Of a stretch of 64,000 nucleotides of DNA, positions 1 to 13,070 are shown piece by piece. Made by a program: the position numbers and the translations under genes. The number at the start of each line of letters is the position of its first letter. The stretch's first letter is position 1. This stretch comes from Malurus cyaneus samueli (taxonomy: Eukaryota > Chordata > Aves > Passeriformes > Maluridae): NCBI GenBank assembly GCA_009741485.1, contig CM019237.1, forward strand, positions 43,673,724 through 43,737,723, in the 5' to 3' direction. Below the pieces are notes generated by a model. The model saw only the letters and a list, made by a program, of their open reading frames with translations, was not told the DNA's origin and made no database searches.

Positions 1-230
1 ACAACAGGAATCAGTGTCCCAAGTGGCGCCCGTGTGCTGTTGGCCGGACAGGCTCCCAGCTGGCCCCGGGCCAGAGCCCACAGCCCGCCCTAGCCCTGGG
101 CGGCGAGGGAGACGTGCCGGCAGTGCTCTGCTTTTTCTCTGCTCGGCACAGCAGTCCCGGGCTGACAGCACGGCTGATTGCTGGAGAAGGCTCTGCACTG
201 CTTCAGTGGCGTAGGGTGGGGGAATGAACT
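1..230. other. GC-rich edge, possible flank of a neighbouring CpG island
   Basis: The first 230 bases are much richer in G, C and CpG than what follows. They could be the end of a promoter island or exon of a gene to the left. The window cuts it, and the short open frames on both strands (14-214, 90-293) show no recognisable domain, so no gene is called. Confidence 0.4.
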
Positions 231-3200
231 GCATTGACCCCACAGATGGAAAGCACAGAGAAGCAGGTCAAATCTTCTCTCTTGCTTTGCCACCTAATCC
301 TGCCATGCTGTCCCTCCCATGCCTCCCCTCTTTTCAGATCCTGTTTATTATCCTCTTCTCCCCAGATATCTACTGCTGATTTTTTTTTCCCTACAGGTCC
401 TGATTTTTGTTTTGCAACCTTTTTACCCATTGTACCAATGTACACCCAGGTCCCACACTTATACTGGGAATAACACAAATGCTGGAACCCCTGAACATAC
501 AAGGGACAATGTCTCCCCAACGTTATTATAATTATTAATATGATAATTACAGCAATCAATTATTACAATAATATATAAAATAGGTAAAATAATGCCAGTA
601 ACATTCGTATCCTACAGTTGAGAGGAACAATTCTCAGAAATGCTCTATTCCATTCAAGGATAGCATAGCCTGCCAATGCTGAGGGAAGTGTAGGAACTGA
701 AACAGCATCGCTCGTTGTTTTTATTTAAAGGCTTATAACTCAACGTGCATGGAGCAGAGGAAAACTGAAAATCTAATTTTATGTCTGAAGTCAGGGTTTG
801 GCTGTGTTAGAAAATCTTAATGAAAGAGAATGTGGTTTCCTTTTTATGCTAATAAAGCTTATTCCTCTTAGGCTTGGAGAAATGAGTAACTTGTTTTAGA
901 TGAAATTTTCCTGGGATAGCGCAGGTCATGCACAGACACCCAACATAGAAAATTTTTGCTCACACCACTTGTCCACCCTATTAACAACTTGAAATCAGAT
1001 TTGGTAAGAGGAAGGGTCATGTAAACTCAGCCATTAGCATTTTCCTCCCTGTGCCTCTCATAATAAGATGTGGCCTTGTTCATCTTGCTGGGTCAGCAGT
1101 TTTATAGCTGGGTGAGGCACTGGAAGAGCCACATACATGAACCTTCAGAAAGCTGCAATATTTAGCTATTGTTTTTGTTTTATAGCAGATGAAGCAATAT
1201 AAAAGGACAAGGGATATCCAGCAGGATGGCATGTTTTGTGGAGAAACAACACCTGCATCGTCTCTGAGCACCCACCTCCTTTATTGCAGATAGTGATGTG
1301 CCCATAACACCAATGAATCAATGGTGGTATTTCTGCTTGCCATTAAAAATATGACTATGGAAGTAGCTGGACATAGCCTAGGTCAGAATCAGCAAGAACA
1401 AATGTGACTGTGTGTCTTTTCTTACTGTTCAGATATCCTTATCCTGAGAAAACCATGCACTGTCCAAAATAATGGAAGTGTTCTTGTACTTGCCAGCACA
1501 AGAGCTGTTTTATTAGTGATATCAAGAGGGAAAACACAGGTGTTAGTGAGGTCAGACCATCTCAGTCCATGCTTGTTTGTGTTTTGGATTGCTGTGAGTG
1601 GAGCTCCATAACCCAGTGATGCAGACAAGAGGGTGTCCCTGGCAGCAGTGCCACCCTGTTGAGGAAGGGCATGGCACTGGGGGTCATCAGGGGGAAAAGA
1701 TCCATTGCTATGGCTTTATTTCTACAGCCTGTGCAGTTTAATTCTGGAGAGAAGACTCAGGCCACCATCTCCTGATTCAGGTTCCTCACTAGCAATGCTT
1801 ATGCTTCCCCCTTACAGTGTTGAACTCCAACAGAGAACTGATCCAGGCTAAAACCCCAGTGTGGTAGGAGGAGAAGACAGCTAGATCTCTTTAAATGGAT
1901 GTTCCATGAAAGCCCTTCAGAAAATGCAGCACCTGGGCTCAGATGGCAGCCATGAGCATGGCCAGCCCTCCCTGGGCATGGATGTATCAGCATGGAGATA
2001 CCTGTCTGTGTTTTTGCCCCACTTGCATCCACCAGTGGTGTCTGTTTCTGTGTTCAGAGATAATGTTCACATGGGAAAAAAGAAGGCAGGTGCCTTTCTG
2101 ACCCTACTTTTTTCACTACTCAAAAATTTTTTTAAAATGTGGTTCCTACCTTCAAATTTTTTCCTCTCTGTCAAAAAGCCAGGTCTCAGCAAGCTGGATT
2201 CCTTGAAAGCTTCAGGTGATAAAGCAGTTATGTGAACCACCAGCTGCAGCAACATTTAGGGAAAATCTGAGGGAGGGAAAGTGAGTTCATCAAGACAAGC
2301 TGGAGCTCTGTGTGCCACCAAGAGGATCAATAGGGCAGAAAGCAGCAATGAAAGGTAAAGTTCTCAAGATAAATATGAAAACAGTCACTGTACAGTATTT
2401 CTCTAATCAATTCACTTTGCAAATATAGAAATGCCCAGAAGTGAGTGTTTTCCACAGTGCTATGCCCTAATTAAATCTCTGCAGCAAATCACAGTCACAG
2501 ACCCCAACTCTACTTGCAGTGCAGCTTCCTCTTACACAGCTTTGGGCTTTCCAATGCTGCCATAGATGAGAGCTACCCCACCCTTCAAAGCCTCCTGTGG
2601 CCTGAGCTCTGATTACTCACTTGGTGAAATGAGGCTGTCCTTTTGAAGTTCACCACTCACTTCAACCACAGCCCTGAAAGAGCAGCTCACATGTGGACAT
2701 GGCTGAGGCTCAGGCAGATATTGTTGCCAAACAACTGGTGATAGAGCTTAGTTTAAAAGTGGGAGGCAGAGTAAAAACTGAGTGCAAGCTTCCATGGTGA
2801 AAAGGAACAGTTAATTGAGCCTTAGGCACAACTATCTCTCTTACACTTAATTTAACACTCCTGACAGCACCTGGTGATGCAGATCTTTATCTGCTGGCTA
2901 CAGCCTCTTCCACAGCAGTGACTCAGCTGGCCCTTTCCTACAAGTCTTGTTTCAGTGGGAACCTGTCCAAGGGGTCCTAGTAAAGTTCAGTCCCCTTAGC
3001 CCCAGCAATTTTTTACTTCTCTAGGAATGATAGTTACAAGCAAAACCTAGGAAGAGCTGGTCCCAGTCACTCCTTGTTTGGGAAGAGGAGAAGCATTACC
3101 CCAGGCCTAAGCTTGATTCCTTGTGGACAGGGAAACACCTCCAGGCTATTGTCTCTCCTCCCAGTCCTGTGTTACCTGTTCTTGCTGTTTTATTATATTA

Positions 3201-3496
3201 GCGACACTTGAGGAATTGCATTTGGTACTCCATTTCTGTTGAATGGAAGCAGGGGAAAACAAAGCTGCAAAGGCTTGACGGTGCTGCTGCTCACCAGTCT
3301 GCTCATGCAGGTAGGAATTTTGGTTGGTAATTTTGAAAATATTAATGTTTCCTTCATAAACTGGCTTTCCATCCTGTGTTATAGTCCCCAGCCTCTCCCT
3401 CCTGGCAGGAGAGCTCTGTCTCTGAGAGAAGCCACACCCATTGTGCCACCTGTGGTAACACTGCTGTCTGCTCCCATGGAGAACCAATCTGAGTAG
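231..3496. other. Intergenic, no gene recognised
   Basis: This is ordinary AT-leaning DNA with an AT-rich patch near 520-590. The open frames present are short, overlap on opposite strands and show no family motifs. Confidence 0.6.
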
Positions 3497-3501
3497 GTAG
3501 A
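3497..3501. repeat. Target-site duplication, left copy (GTAGA)
   Basis: This 5-bp direct repeat is identical to 4282-4286 and abuts the LTR termini exactly. Confidence 0.8.
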
Positions 3502-4281
3502 TGTCTTGGGTTGATTTTGTGCCAATCCTGTATTCCTATATTTCGTCAGCTTGTGTGCCCAAAAGGTGTCTGCACCTTTAAATCTGACCCAGAAGAAGGG
3601 GCAGGGGCAGAGTGGGCAGTTTAAAAGCGGGGACTGCTGCGCAGCCGTTGGGTTTTGGGACCTCAGCATCAGCGCTGCAGGAGTCCTTGCTCCCTTTGTG
3701 CCGCGGAGTTACATTGTTGCTGTTTAACTAGCTTGGGTTTGTTAGCTTGGGCAAACAGTTTTCCAAGGACTGCCACCCCCTCTGCGCCTGCTGTGATTTT
3801 TCTTCTGGAGCAATTTGGGGCCAGCGGGGACAAGTGGCGCTGCTCCATCTCATCCCCGACTCTGGAAGAAGCCAAGCCAGCGACAGAAAAAGCACACTGA
3901 GCCCTTTGTTACATCCACAGTGAGGACTGCCACCAGGTTTTGCCACTGTTGTCCAAGCGGCTGCATGGACCTTTTTTTTCCTTTTGTTTCTTTTTTTGCC
4001 CGGGACAGGGGCCGCGCCATCTTTCTCTGCACCACTTGGCTGAGCAGCTCTGGGGGGAGGAGGAGGCATGCGTTCCTGGACTTTTAAATATCTAACAGTT
4101 ACTTTTTATCTGTGTCCTGGGGGCACTGTGTTTTTTTAATAAACTACTTTTTTTCTCTTCACTTTTGCCTGAACATGTATTTCTATTTCATATTGGTGGG
4201 AAACAATTATCAAATTTTTCACTTCAGAGGAAACATTTACTCTGCAACATTTTTTCTCTGAAAACGTCTCAAACCAAGACA
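3502..4281 (+). mobile_element. Solo LTR of an endogenous retrovirus, 780 bp, with 5-bp target duplication
   Basis: The element begins TGTCTTGGGTT and ends AACCAAGACA, a near-perfect terminal inverted repeat of LTR type (TG...CA). It is flanked by an exact 5-bp direct repeat GTAGA (3497-3501 and 4282-4286). Inside are a TATA-like TTTAAAAG at 3620-3627 and an AATAAA at 4138-4143, in the order expected of a plus-strand LTR. There is no internal gag/pol/env sequence, so it is a solo LTR left by recombination. The 5-bp duplication fits an ERVL-like class. The family name is not established. Confidence 0.88.
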
Positions 4282-4286
4282 GTAGA
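4282..4286. repeat. Target-site duplication, right copy (GTAGA)
   Basis: It is identical to 3497-3501 and directly follows the terminal CA of the LTR. Confidence 0.8.
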
Positions 4287-6354
4287 GTTCAGAAAAATAC
4301 AAAATAAAATTAAGCAGAGCTTAAAAAAAATCGAATAGGAAAGCTTTTAAATCAATCTGCTCCCTGCACAGGCTCATTAAATGCCACAATGAGGATTAAG
4401 CCAGGGTGAGGGTCCAATTTATTCCCATCCTTGCACTGCCCCTACCCTAACCTTGCCTGGCTGCTGGCCAGGTGACACAAAACACTGAGATAGTGTATGC
4501 CACATACAGAACAAAAATCCCAGGTGAAATCTGGGAGGCAGGATGCCTATGAGCAGTTTGACCATGCAAATGCTTGGGACAGCTCAAAGTGGGAAATGAA
4601 CAACAGAGCAAAAGGGGGAAATGCTGAGCTCAGCTCTGCAGGACCTGGTAAATAGATTTCCTAGGATGTTTAGGAGATTTCTCACATACTGCAGGACAAA
4701 CAGTGCTGCCTGCAGTCCCTGGGATCAGGGACCTGAGAGTTCATTTACCCTTTTTCCTGAAGTGCTGTGAATTAGTATTATAAAACCACAACTTCCCTCC
4801 AACCCTCTGCCTGCTGTGTTCCTCTATGGGCTTGTTCATCACAGCCTGAAGATTTTCCAGGGGAGGACAAAAATGTGATTTCAATGGATTGGCTGCTGTG
4901 CTCTGCCTCCTCTAGCCATCAGTGTCTCCTCATACAGCTGAAGGGCTGCCAGGGAGGAGAAGTTCCACAGATGGTGCCACTCCCTCACAGCATCACCCAT
5001 ACCAGCCCATGGTGTGCACTGTGATGCACATGGCCAGGATGTGGAAGAATCAATAGTGTTAAGGCACCTCTGAAAGGAATAAGCTGAAATTTGGGTTCTA
5101 GTAAGATAGCAAATTTTCCCAGTGGGCAAGGCTCTGGCCACAGCATGCAGTTCCTACCCTGAAGCCAGCAAGAGGCCAGAGGGTCCCCAAGATGACAGCC
5201 CTGCATTGCACTGGGGACTGGGGAAAACTCATTGTTCCCTGGGGAGACAAGGAGATGCCAAGGCCTCAGAGGGAGAAGGGGACACTGGAGGGCTGGCTGG
5301 AAGTGGTGCTCACAGAACTGGCCAGCTGCCAGCAGTAGCTGAAGCTACACAGAGCATTTCAGGCTTAAGAGGTCAAGAGAAAACTGTCCGGGAGATTAAG
5401 AGCAGGGATGGCCACTGACTATTCAAAGCCCAGTCCAAAGCTCATAGGAAGGTGAATTTAGGAGCAGAGGGAACTGAGGTGATCCTATGCAGCTAACCCA
5501 AGCCACACACTCCCCATCTTCACCCTGAGCAGGCACCCAGAGCTGGTTTTGGTCCTGACTCAGCCACTTTGCTCCAAGCAGAAAACTAAGAAATGTGTTT
5601 ATGTCTTCCTCAAGAGGAAAATAAAACAAAAACAGAGCAAAAGCCTCCACTCAAATGAAAGGAATGAAAGATGGGCAACAGGAAACGCTATTTCCAGTGT
5701 TGGGAAATGCAGTTATATCAACCAACTTCTGTTGGCAGTCCCACATGTCATAATAAATGGAATTGGGCTTGGTGTGGAAGCCAGCTGGCTTGCACCAGCC
5801 AAATCCCTATGGGAAGAGATGCAAGCCTGAAGAAGAGTTTGTCCACACCCAAATGTGGGGTGACTTTGGAGAACCTCAGCTATCAGTGACCCAAGTTTGC
5901 TGTGGGCTGGATGCTGTGAGCCAGCAGCACTCCGAACCTACCCACATGGATTGCCCTTGAGGACAGCAAGAGATTTCAAGGGAAACCTTTTCCTTTCAAG
6001 GGTGACCTTTTCCTTTCACACAATGCAAAAACCAACATCCTTTTCAGCTCAGTCTGAGATACAATCAGGGAGCAAAAAAGGAAGCAAATGAACCAAAAGA
6101 GTTGCGTGTCCCAAAAGCCCTGGGTGTGCTCTTTCATCCACTGGGAGTTTCCCTTCACCTGACACAAACAAAGAAAAGCCACTGAGAAGCCACATGGATC
6201 CCTAGAACCACATCTGAAACAGCTACAAGCCCAGTGGAACCACTACCTCATTGACCTCTGCCAGTGACAGAGAGATGGAAACCCCTGTGGGCAGCTTTGC
6301 TCAAAAATTGACATCATAAACACATTGGCTGTGGTTTTTTTGTACCAGAAATAG
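4287..6354. other. Intergenic, no gene recognised
   Basis: I see no exon-like segment or identifiable repeat apart from the 20-bp duplication at 5985. Confidence 0.55.
5985..6018 (+). repeat. 20-bp period tandem duplication
   Basis: ACCTTTTCCTTTCA occurs at 5985-5998 and again at 6005-6018. The preceding TTTCAAGGG suggests a third partial unit. Confidence 0.75.
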
Positions 6355-6906
6355 TGTGACCAGCAGGACCAGTAGAGTGATCAACCCCATAGCTGGCACT
6401 GGTGAGACTGCACCTCAAATCCTGGTGTTCAGTTTTGGCCCCTCACTACAACAAAGGCATTGAGGTGCTGGAGCATGTCCAGATAAGGGCAATGGTGAAG
6501 GGTCTGGAACATAAATCTTATGAGGACCAGCTGAGGGAGCTGAGTTTGTTTAGCCTGCAGAAAAGGAAGCTCAGGGGAGACCTTATCACTCTAAACTACC
6601 TGCCAGGAGGCTGCAGCAAAATGGGAGTCAGCCTCTTCTCCCAGGTTACAAGAGACAGGACAAGTGGAAATGGCTTCAAGTTGTGCCAGAGAACGTTTTG
6701 ATTAGATATTCATAAAAATTTCTTCACCAAAATGGTTGCAGTTGGACAGGCAGTCCAGAGAAGTGCTGAAGTCACCATCCCTGGATGTATTTAGAAGGTG
6801 TGTAGCTGTGGCACCTAAGGACATGGTTTAGTGATGGACTTGGACTAAAAATTGGACTCAATAATCTAAAGGTCTTTTCCAACATAAATGATTCTATGAC
6901 TCCATG
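6355..6906 (+). mobile_element. CR1 LINE 3' fragment
   Basis: It has the characteristic CR1 3' region: TGAGACTGCACCTCAAATCC, AGCCTGCAGAAAAGGAAGCT, ACCATCCCTGGATGTATTTA, GACTTGGACT and the tail ATTCTATGACTCCATGA. It is 5'-truncated, with no intact reverse transcriptase. The 99-codon open frame inside it (6402-6701) is CR1 debris. Confidence 0.88.
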
Positions 6907-8037
6907 ATACTACTCTACCTTTGTAGCCCAGAGAATTTATCAAGTGACTCCCCTGTTGCAATGCAGGCAGCAATCAGGACCGAATGCAGGTTTCTGTATC
7001 ACAAAGAACTTTTGAAGAAGCCAGAACTGTGAGTTCTGTTGCAAAAGTAACCTTAAATAGTAACACTCCTGCAAGGCCCTCACACACTGATCTACAGGAG
7101 ACTTACATTCTGGTTTTAGAAAAGTAGTCTTTTCTGACAGGTGAACAACCACCTTTCCCTTCAGTTTTAAATAGATGTTCTTAATAAAATTATGAGCTCG
7201 TCCCTATTTTGGGGGCTATTCAGATGATCTGATTGCTCAAAATTGGATGTGAAGGACTCTCTGATGCATTAAAACCCAATATGCCAAGCAGAGAGGCTAG
7301 AGCCGAAATAGCAACTTAGCCCCTTTCTAAAGGCTGGTGACAGTATCTGATGCAGTGGTGACAATACGCCTTTAAAATACAGAGGATAATTATTATGTCC
7401 TTCTGTCCACACCTGTTTGCCAGCCTTCCAACCCAGCCCTTTCCAGGAGACAGGGGAAAGGCAAAGCCCACAGCAATTGATTTAATTGGCGTCACTGCCC
7501 TGTAATTTTTATGCTCTGCTGTACAGCTGGCATTTTGTTTACATACTCCTGTATTCAATACAAATTAATGATGTTTAAAAGGGACAGTAATATTGGTCTC
7601 AGATGTTCTAGATCTTGCCCTCCCCATAAACCCTAATTTCGACAGATTAAGTTGTTTAGAAATGTGTGGATGCAATTAATAACAGCCAAAGGGTAGGAGT
7701 ATTTAAGCAAATAACAAAAGAGAAATTCTGTGTGAAATAAGCTTCAATGTTATTGTTAAAAAGATAATTTAAACGAATGTTTTCAACTTCATCAGTGAAG
7801 TAATGGCTAAAATTACCAATAAATAAAATAAAGAAGACTGACAAACTCTTTGCCATTGTCTGCTGCTCCAATTTTGTTGTCCCATGGCAGCCACCACAGT
7901 ACAGCAGAAAAGATAAACTGGTTTTGGCCAGCAGGTCCTCTCCAGCAACGCTGCCCATAGCTGTTCCCAGAGGAGCTGAGGGAGCAGAAGGTATGCAAAG
8001 GAGCAGCAGCTTGGCTCCCAGAGCACCTCAACCACCC

Positions 8038-8461
8038 CAGTCCTGGAGAAAACAAGGCTCTGAGGAAACCTTATTGCAGCCTTTCAGTACTTGAAGTGAG
8101 CCTTAAAGTAAGATGAGGACAAACTTTTTATCAGAGCCTGTTGCGATAAAAAGAAAAAGGAATAAACTGAAGAAAGGGAAAGGGGGAAAAGGGATAAACT
8201 GAAGGAGGATCAATTTTGATTAGGTATAAGGAAGAAGTTTTTCTACAATGAGGGTGGTGGAACACTGGAAAAGGTTGCCCAGAGAGGTGGCGGATGCCCC
8301 ATCCCTGGAAACATTCAAAGTCAGGGTGATCAGGGCTCTGAGCAAACTGGTATGATTGGAGACATCCCTGCTTGTGGCAAGGCAGTTGAACTAGATGGTC
8401 TTTAAAGGTCCCTTCCAACCCAAACCATTCTATGATTCTATGATTCTATGATTCTATGATT
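8038..8461 (+). mobile_element. CR1 LINE 3' end with octamer tail
   Basis: It shows TGGAGAAAACAAGGCTCTGA, AGGTTGCCCAGAGAGGTGG, ATCCCTGGAAACATTCAAAG and GTCCCTTCCAACCC, then about four copies of ATTCTATG (8427-8461), the diagnostic CR1 3' tail. A purine-rich AAAGGGAAAGGGGG-type segment interrupts the consensus around 8148-8205. Confidence 0.92.
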
Positions 8462-8661
8462 TGAACATGCCAGAGATTTTGGGAATGCCAGAGAAATCAA
8501 AAGCAGTACTTGCTTCCTGTAGGGACCCCTAAAACAGGAATAGATCCCAGTGTAGAGGCAGACACAGCTGGCACTGCAGCCTGAGCTCCTCACAAGGATA
8601 GCTGAATCAGCACAAAATTAGCTGAGGGAGAGAAAATGAGAGGGAATGCAAACACAGAGAC

Positions 8662-8689
8662 GAGATGAGATTGAGATGAGATGAGATGA
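8662..8689 (+). repeat. Short GAGAT tandem repeat
   Basis: This is a degenerate pentanucleotide microsatellite (GAGAT with small slips), about five units. Confidence 0.7.
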
Positions 8690-11600
8690 CATATGAATGG
8701 GAAGAGCAGGAGAAAAGCAATCCCTGCCACTAATCCTCACAGCACCTCTTCTAAAGGGCTCTGTAGGCGCCCACTCACCCACCCTCACATGTGTACTCAC
8801 AATGAAAAGTGATATATTGTACAAAAACACCACTTAATTTCCTTTTTTCCTGTCACTGGCACAGCCCAGTGCCTTCCTTACCAATTGCTTTTGTGCACAA
8901 AGGATATCTGACACCTGCTGAAATGGAGCTGGACTTCTCTTTAAGTGCATCCCTCTTGCTGGGCTGTAAGGCCGCTGGCACACTGAGGGGGTGAAGCTGC
9001 CAATTGCCCGAGAGATAATTTCAGCACAAAGCAGGATTAGTAGGAAGGTGGGTTGGGATGGAGGCAGGAGGAAGCAAAGCCATATGGGTGTGAAATGCCA
9101 GGGGTTTTGAATGCCAGTTAGGATGGGTGAAGAGGGCTTTTGTTATTTAGCACAACTAAAAGAGAGTGGGGCACCTGTCCCTGAAGTTCAGAGCCCAGAA
9201 CAAGAAGCCCATCCATTTGCACCCATAACTTATGCACGCTTCTCTGGGCCACCGGTGGATGTGCATGTCTGTGGTGTCATATTCCAAACTTGAAAATAAT
9301 TGGTGCTCCAAGGGTCGGGCGGGAGCAACCAACAAGTGGGAGCTACGTAGGCAAGAGGCAGGAGGCTGTCGAGCACAGAGGAACTGGGACTTGATGACAA
9401 CTACACAGGCATGAGGTGGATGAAAAGTCCACCAGCAGCAAGGTCAGTCAGTGAAAGGCAGGGAAGGATACTTACACAAGCCTCCAGTGCAGTGTTTTTG
9501 TGGACTGATCACAGAGATGCTCTAGGAGGCTGGGAAGTTAATGGACCAGTGCACAGGAACAAAAGGATGATGATGGTGATGCAGGGCCTCTGGTGTGAGA
9601 GGCAGGAGCTGACAGGTGATGGCAGCAGCAGACAGGCTGCGGTACAAGCAGGGGACAGAAATGGCAGCAGTTTTGACCACAAATTAGCTGCTTGCTCACC
9701 TTCAAGGCAGCAAAATGGGCCACTTCCACCCAGCTCTTCTCTGCAAGGCCATGGCTCAGCCTGACACCATCCCAGGAGGGGATGTCACTGCTGATTTTTT
9801 GTTGGTGGCATTAGATTTCAGCCTCCAGAAAGGCTGCTTTGGTTGCCTTCCACTTCTTTTATTTTTTTGCATGTTTAAAGGTTTCCAGGAAGATTTAGGT
9901 TAGTTTGGTTTGGGTTTTTTTTTTTTTTTTTCCATTTTGGGGCTGTTTGGGTTTTTTTGGTTGGTTTTTTTTTTTTGTTTGTTTTTGTTTTGTTGATGTT
10001 TTTACACATGGAAGAAAGTATGAGCTGTGAAAAGAAAGGCCTAGAAAAAGGCAGATGTACCAGCAGCAGAAGGGCCTCTGTCTCTCTCTGCTGTGGGGTT
10101 TTCAGCCCCTCATGGACAGATCTGCCTGCAAGAGAGCTGACAAGATTTAAAGAATAACATGACTTAACCTGAACTGAACACGTGGGCTTGCCTGTTCCTG
10201 CAATTACACGCTCAGGAAATTAATTTTGATAACTGCTCCTGAATACCTTCCTGTGCAAACAAAACCTGGCCAGATTTCTTTCCTCTTCTATCACTGGGGA
10301 ATCTCAAAGGGGATACTGAGAGGCCTGAACACGTGTTCTGAAACCACCATGAGGCACAGGAATCTTCACATAAGGAAGAACTGGATTCTGGCCCATCCCA
10401 GCCAGGAACACCAGAGACTGCTCTGTCTGGAAATGCTTTGGCTCACAGGGATGTAGTGACAGCTTCTCCCACTCTGCCTTGGTGAAGTGGTCTAGAATTG
10501 TGAAAGGAAGTGGAAATTTATGTATGACTTGCCACAGTAACCCTATATTTCAAAACTACTTAAACTACTCAGCATGGATTTTGTATCAGTGATCCATACG
10601 CACTCTTATTAAAGAGGTTTATTTGTATCAGTGACCTACATAGGCTATTTGATACAAGACGTGTAGCTGCTGTCTGATTTCAACTCAGAGACCTGCCAGA
10701 GAATTAAATCAGACCAAGAGGTAATGGCTTTGAAAAATCAAGCCTGATCCCACAACTTTTCTCCATCAGCATCACAAACTGAAGCCATCCAGTACTTTTC
10801 ACCAAACAGCCCAAATTTCTCAAGACTAGCTCTTACTCCAGACAAGAACCCCAAGCTCTTTTGTGTGTAACAGAAGAAGCCTTATTTTCCTTTGTTTAGA
10901 TTTATTTTCCAGATTTATTTTCCTTTATTTTCTGATGCACATAGGAAGTTCTAGAATTCAACCATTGATCTGTGCTAAGAGTTTTCAGGTATTTCTGGCT
11001 GTGGCCCACCTTAGGGGCAAGGCTTGCTTGACAGCAGTGGAAGGAGGCAGGAGAGGTGATGGTGCCCTTCCCTTCAGGACAGGGAGCCACTCAACTCCCA
11101 CCTGTAGGCAACCTGCTCCATTGTAGCAAAGACTGGCCAGGTCATCTGCCCCAGCTTAGCCTGCGAGGAAGGGAAATATATTCAACGTCAGACATGCGAC
11201 ATCAGTAGTGAGCACAGGGAGGTGGCAAATGAAAACTGTCCATTAGCTGCTCACATGAGTGCTCAGAAGTCTGAACTTGTTCCCTGGCTGCACACAAAGT
11301 GGTCTTCCTTTTGCTATCCTGGACCCTATGCTCTTGCCTAGGGAAAAGCAGTAAGGAACACTCTGATGCTGAGCACTCCTGGGCCAAAGTCCCCCCTTCA
11401 TTCATCTCATTTGATTTATGAAAGATCCATCTGCATGATGCAGCTCCCTTGAGTACTGTGACAGTCCAAATAAGGACAATCACAGGAAAAATATCCCATG
11501 GTTTTGGGGGTTTTTATGATGCTACTATGAAAAAGGATAAAGGAAAAGATTACTCATTTTCTGTAAAATTATTAATTCTCTCCTGAAGAGAATTAGTTCA

Positions 11601-12743
11601 TCCAGTTGACTCCCCCTCTTCCCAGCCTTGTATACTATGACTGAAAAGCAGAGAGAAATGACACCCCTATTCTGCACACCTAATTCCAACCATTAAGAAT
11701 GAACCTGTTTTCCCACTACCTGTGTTTTCTCCCTTTTTCTGCCTAGTATCAATCCCAGCAAAGTAATACATGGGAAAGTAAACCAGAAACTTCACAACTG
11801 CTTTCCCTTGTAAAGTATTTAAAGAGTAAGGCTCCCACCTATTACCATGACAAGAAGGTGTTTGTACAATGAAGATGGAAAGAGGAAAGGAAGGCCTTTC
11901 TTTTCTGCTTATAAGCATCCTTAAAATGATTGACACTAGAAAATACTATCATATAATGGTTTGATAGAGATTGACCTCATTCTTGCCAGATGTGTTCTCA
12001 GTAAAAGAGCTAGGAGAAAGATCTCTGATGTCTTCTGCATGACTAGTGTGCCAAATTCACCTTTCCAGGATTCCTCTACTGAAAACAATTGTGAGTTTAA
12101 ACCATACTTGCATTTCTTATATTCCATAGTAGTGATTACTGTAACAACAGACAGAAAATAAAAACTCACCATAAGATGCAGCACCACACAAAGGACAATC
12201 AGGAGGAGACCAGGAAGAAGGCAGCTTTCACATTCCCACACTTTTTGGCTTCTCTTACCATTCTCCTTGCAAGATAGGGCAGGAATAAATAATTACCAGC
12301 GGTAACAGTGCTGGTACAGGGTAGATTCCTGTCCAGAAGCAGCTGATTGCACCAAACAACTCAGCCTGGCTCGTCAAGGCAGAAGTCAGAGGGGGAATTC
12401 CTGTGCTTATGACATCTCTGGGCAGAGTTGTTGAGGTTCAGGAGGTCTCTGAAAACGTCCCTCACTGGCCGAGAGGTCTCAGTGCACTTCCCCAGCCACA
12501 AGTTGCATCGCGGCCAAGAGAAGATGTTAAATTTCTGTCCTGGATTATTCAAAGCCTCTACTGGTGATAATACAGAGCTTTTCTAAGCACCTCCACCTGT
12601 GGCTAGAAGAAATAGGAGATGTGTTGGGTTCACATCTCTCACGATGTGCTTAGTGAATGAGGGGACTTTCTGCAGCTCTGTCTAGATTGGAGCAATGCAT
12701 TGTATGTGAGCATCAAGCTGCAATCCCTGCTTGATCTTATTGT
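8690..12743. other. Intergenic, no gene recognised
   Basis: Apart from the T/G tract at 9898 I see no repeat family or coding exon. The frames at 9411-9764 and 11936-12241 overlap others on the opposite strand and have no recognisable domain. Confidence 0.55.
9898..9999 (+). repeat. T/G low-complexity tract
   Basis: Long T runs alternate with GG and GTTT units (TTTGGG, GGTTGG, GTTTGTTT). No gene or element is recognised. Confidence 0.85.
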
Positions 12744-13070
12744 GGAATCATAGAATTGTTTAGGCTGGAAAAGGCCTGTAAGATCATTGAGTCCAACCAT
12801 TAACCCAGCATTGCCAAGGCCACTAATAAACAGTGTGCCTAAGCACCACATTTTCTGAACACTTCCAAGGTTAGTGATTTCAACACTTCCCCGGGAAGTC
12901 TGTTCCAATATCAGAACACCCTCTCAGTGAACAAATTTTTCCAATATAAAATCTAAACATGCCCTGGTGCAACTTGAGGCCATTTCCTCTTGTCACCTGT
13001 TACCTGGGATAAGAGACAGATGCCCTACTGTATACAACCTTCTTTCAGGTAATTGTATTATCAGTAAGGA
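12744..13070 (-). mobile_element. CR1 LINE 3' fragment, reverse orientation
   Basis: On the plus strand it begins AATCATAGAATTGTTTAGGC, then TGGAAAAGGCCTGTAAGATC and GAGTCCAACC, the inverted CR1 3' end. It continues through TTCCTCTTGTCACCTGTTAC and TTCTTTCAGGTAATTGTA. The 5' (right) limit is approximate. Confidence 0.88.

Noticed and set aside
6402..6701. 99-codon plus-strand frame ([20 protein letters not shown]...)
   Set aside because: It lies wholly inside a CR1 3' fragment and is repeat debris.
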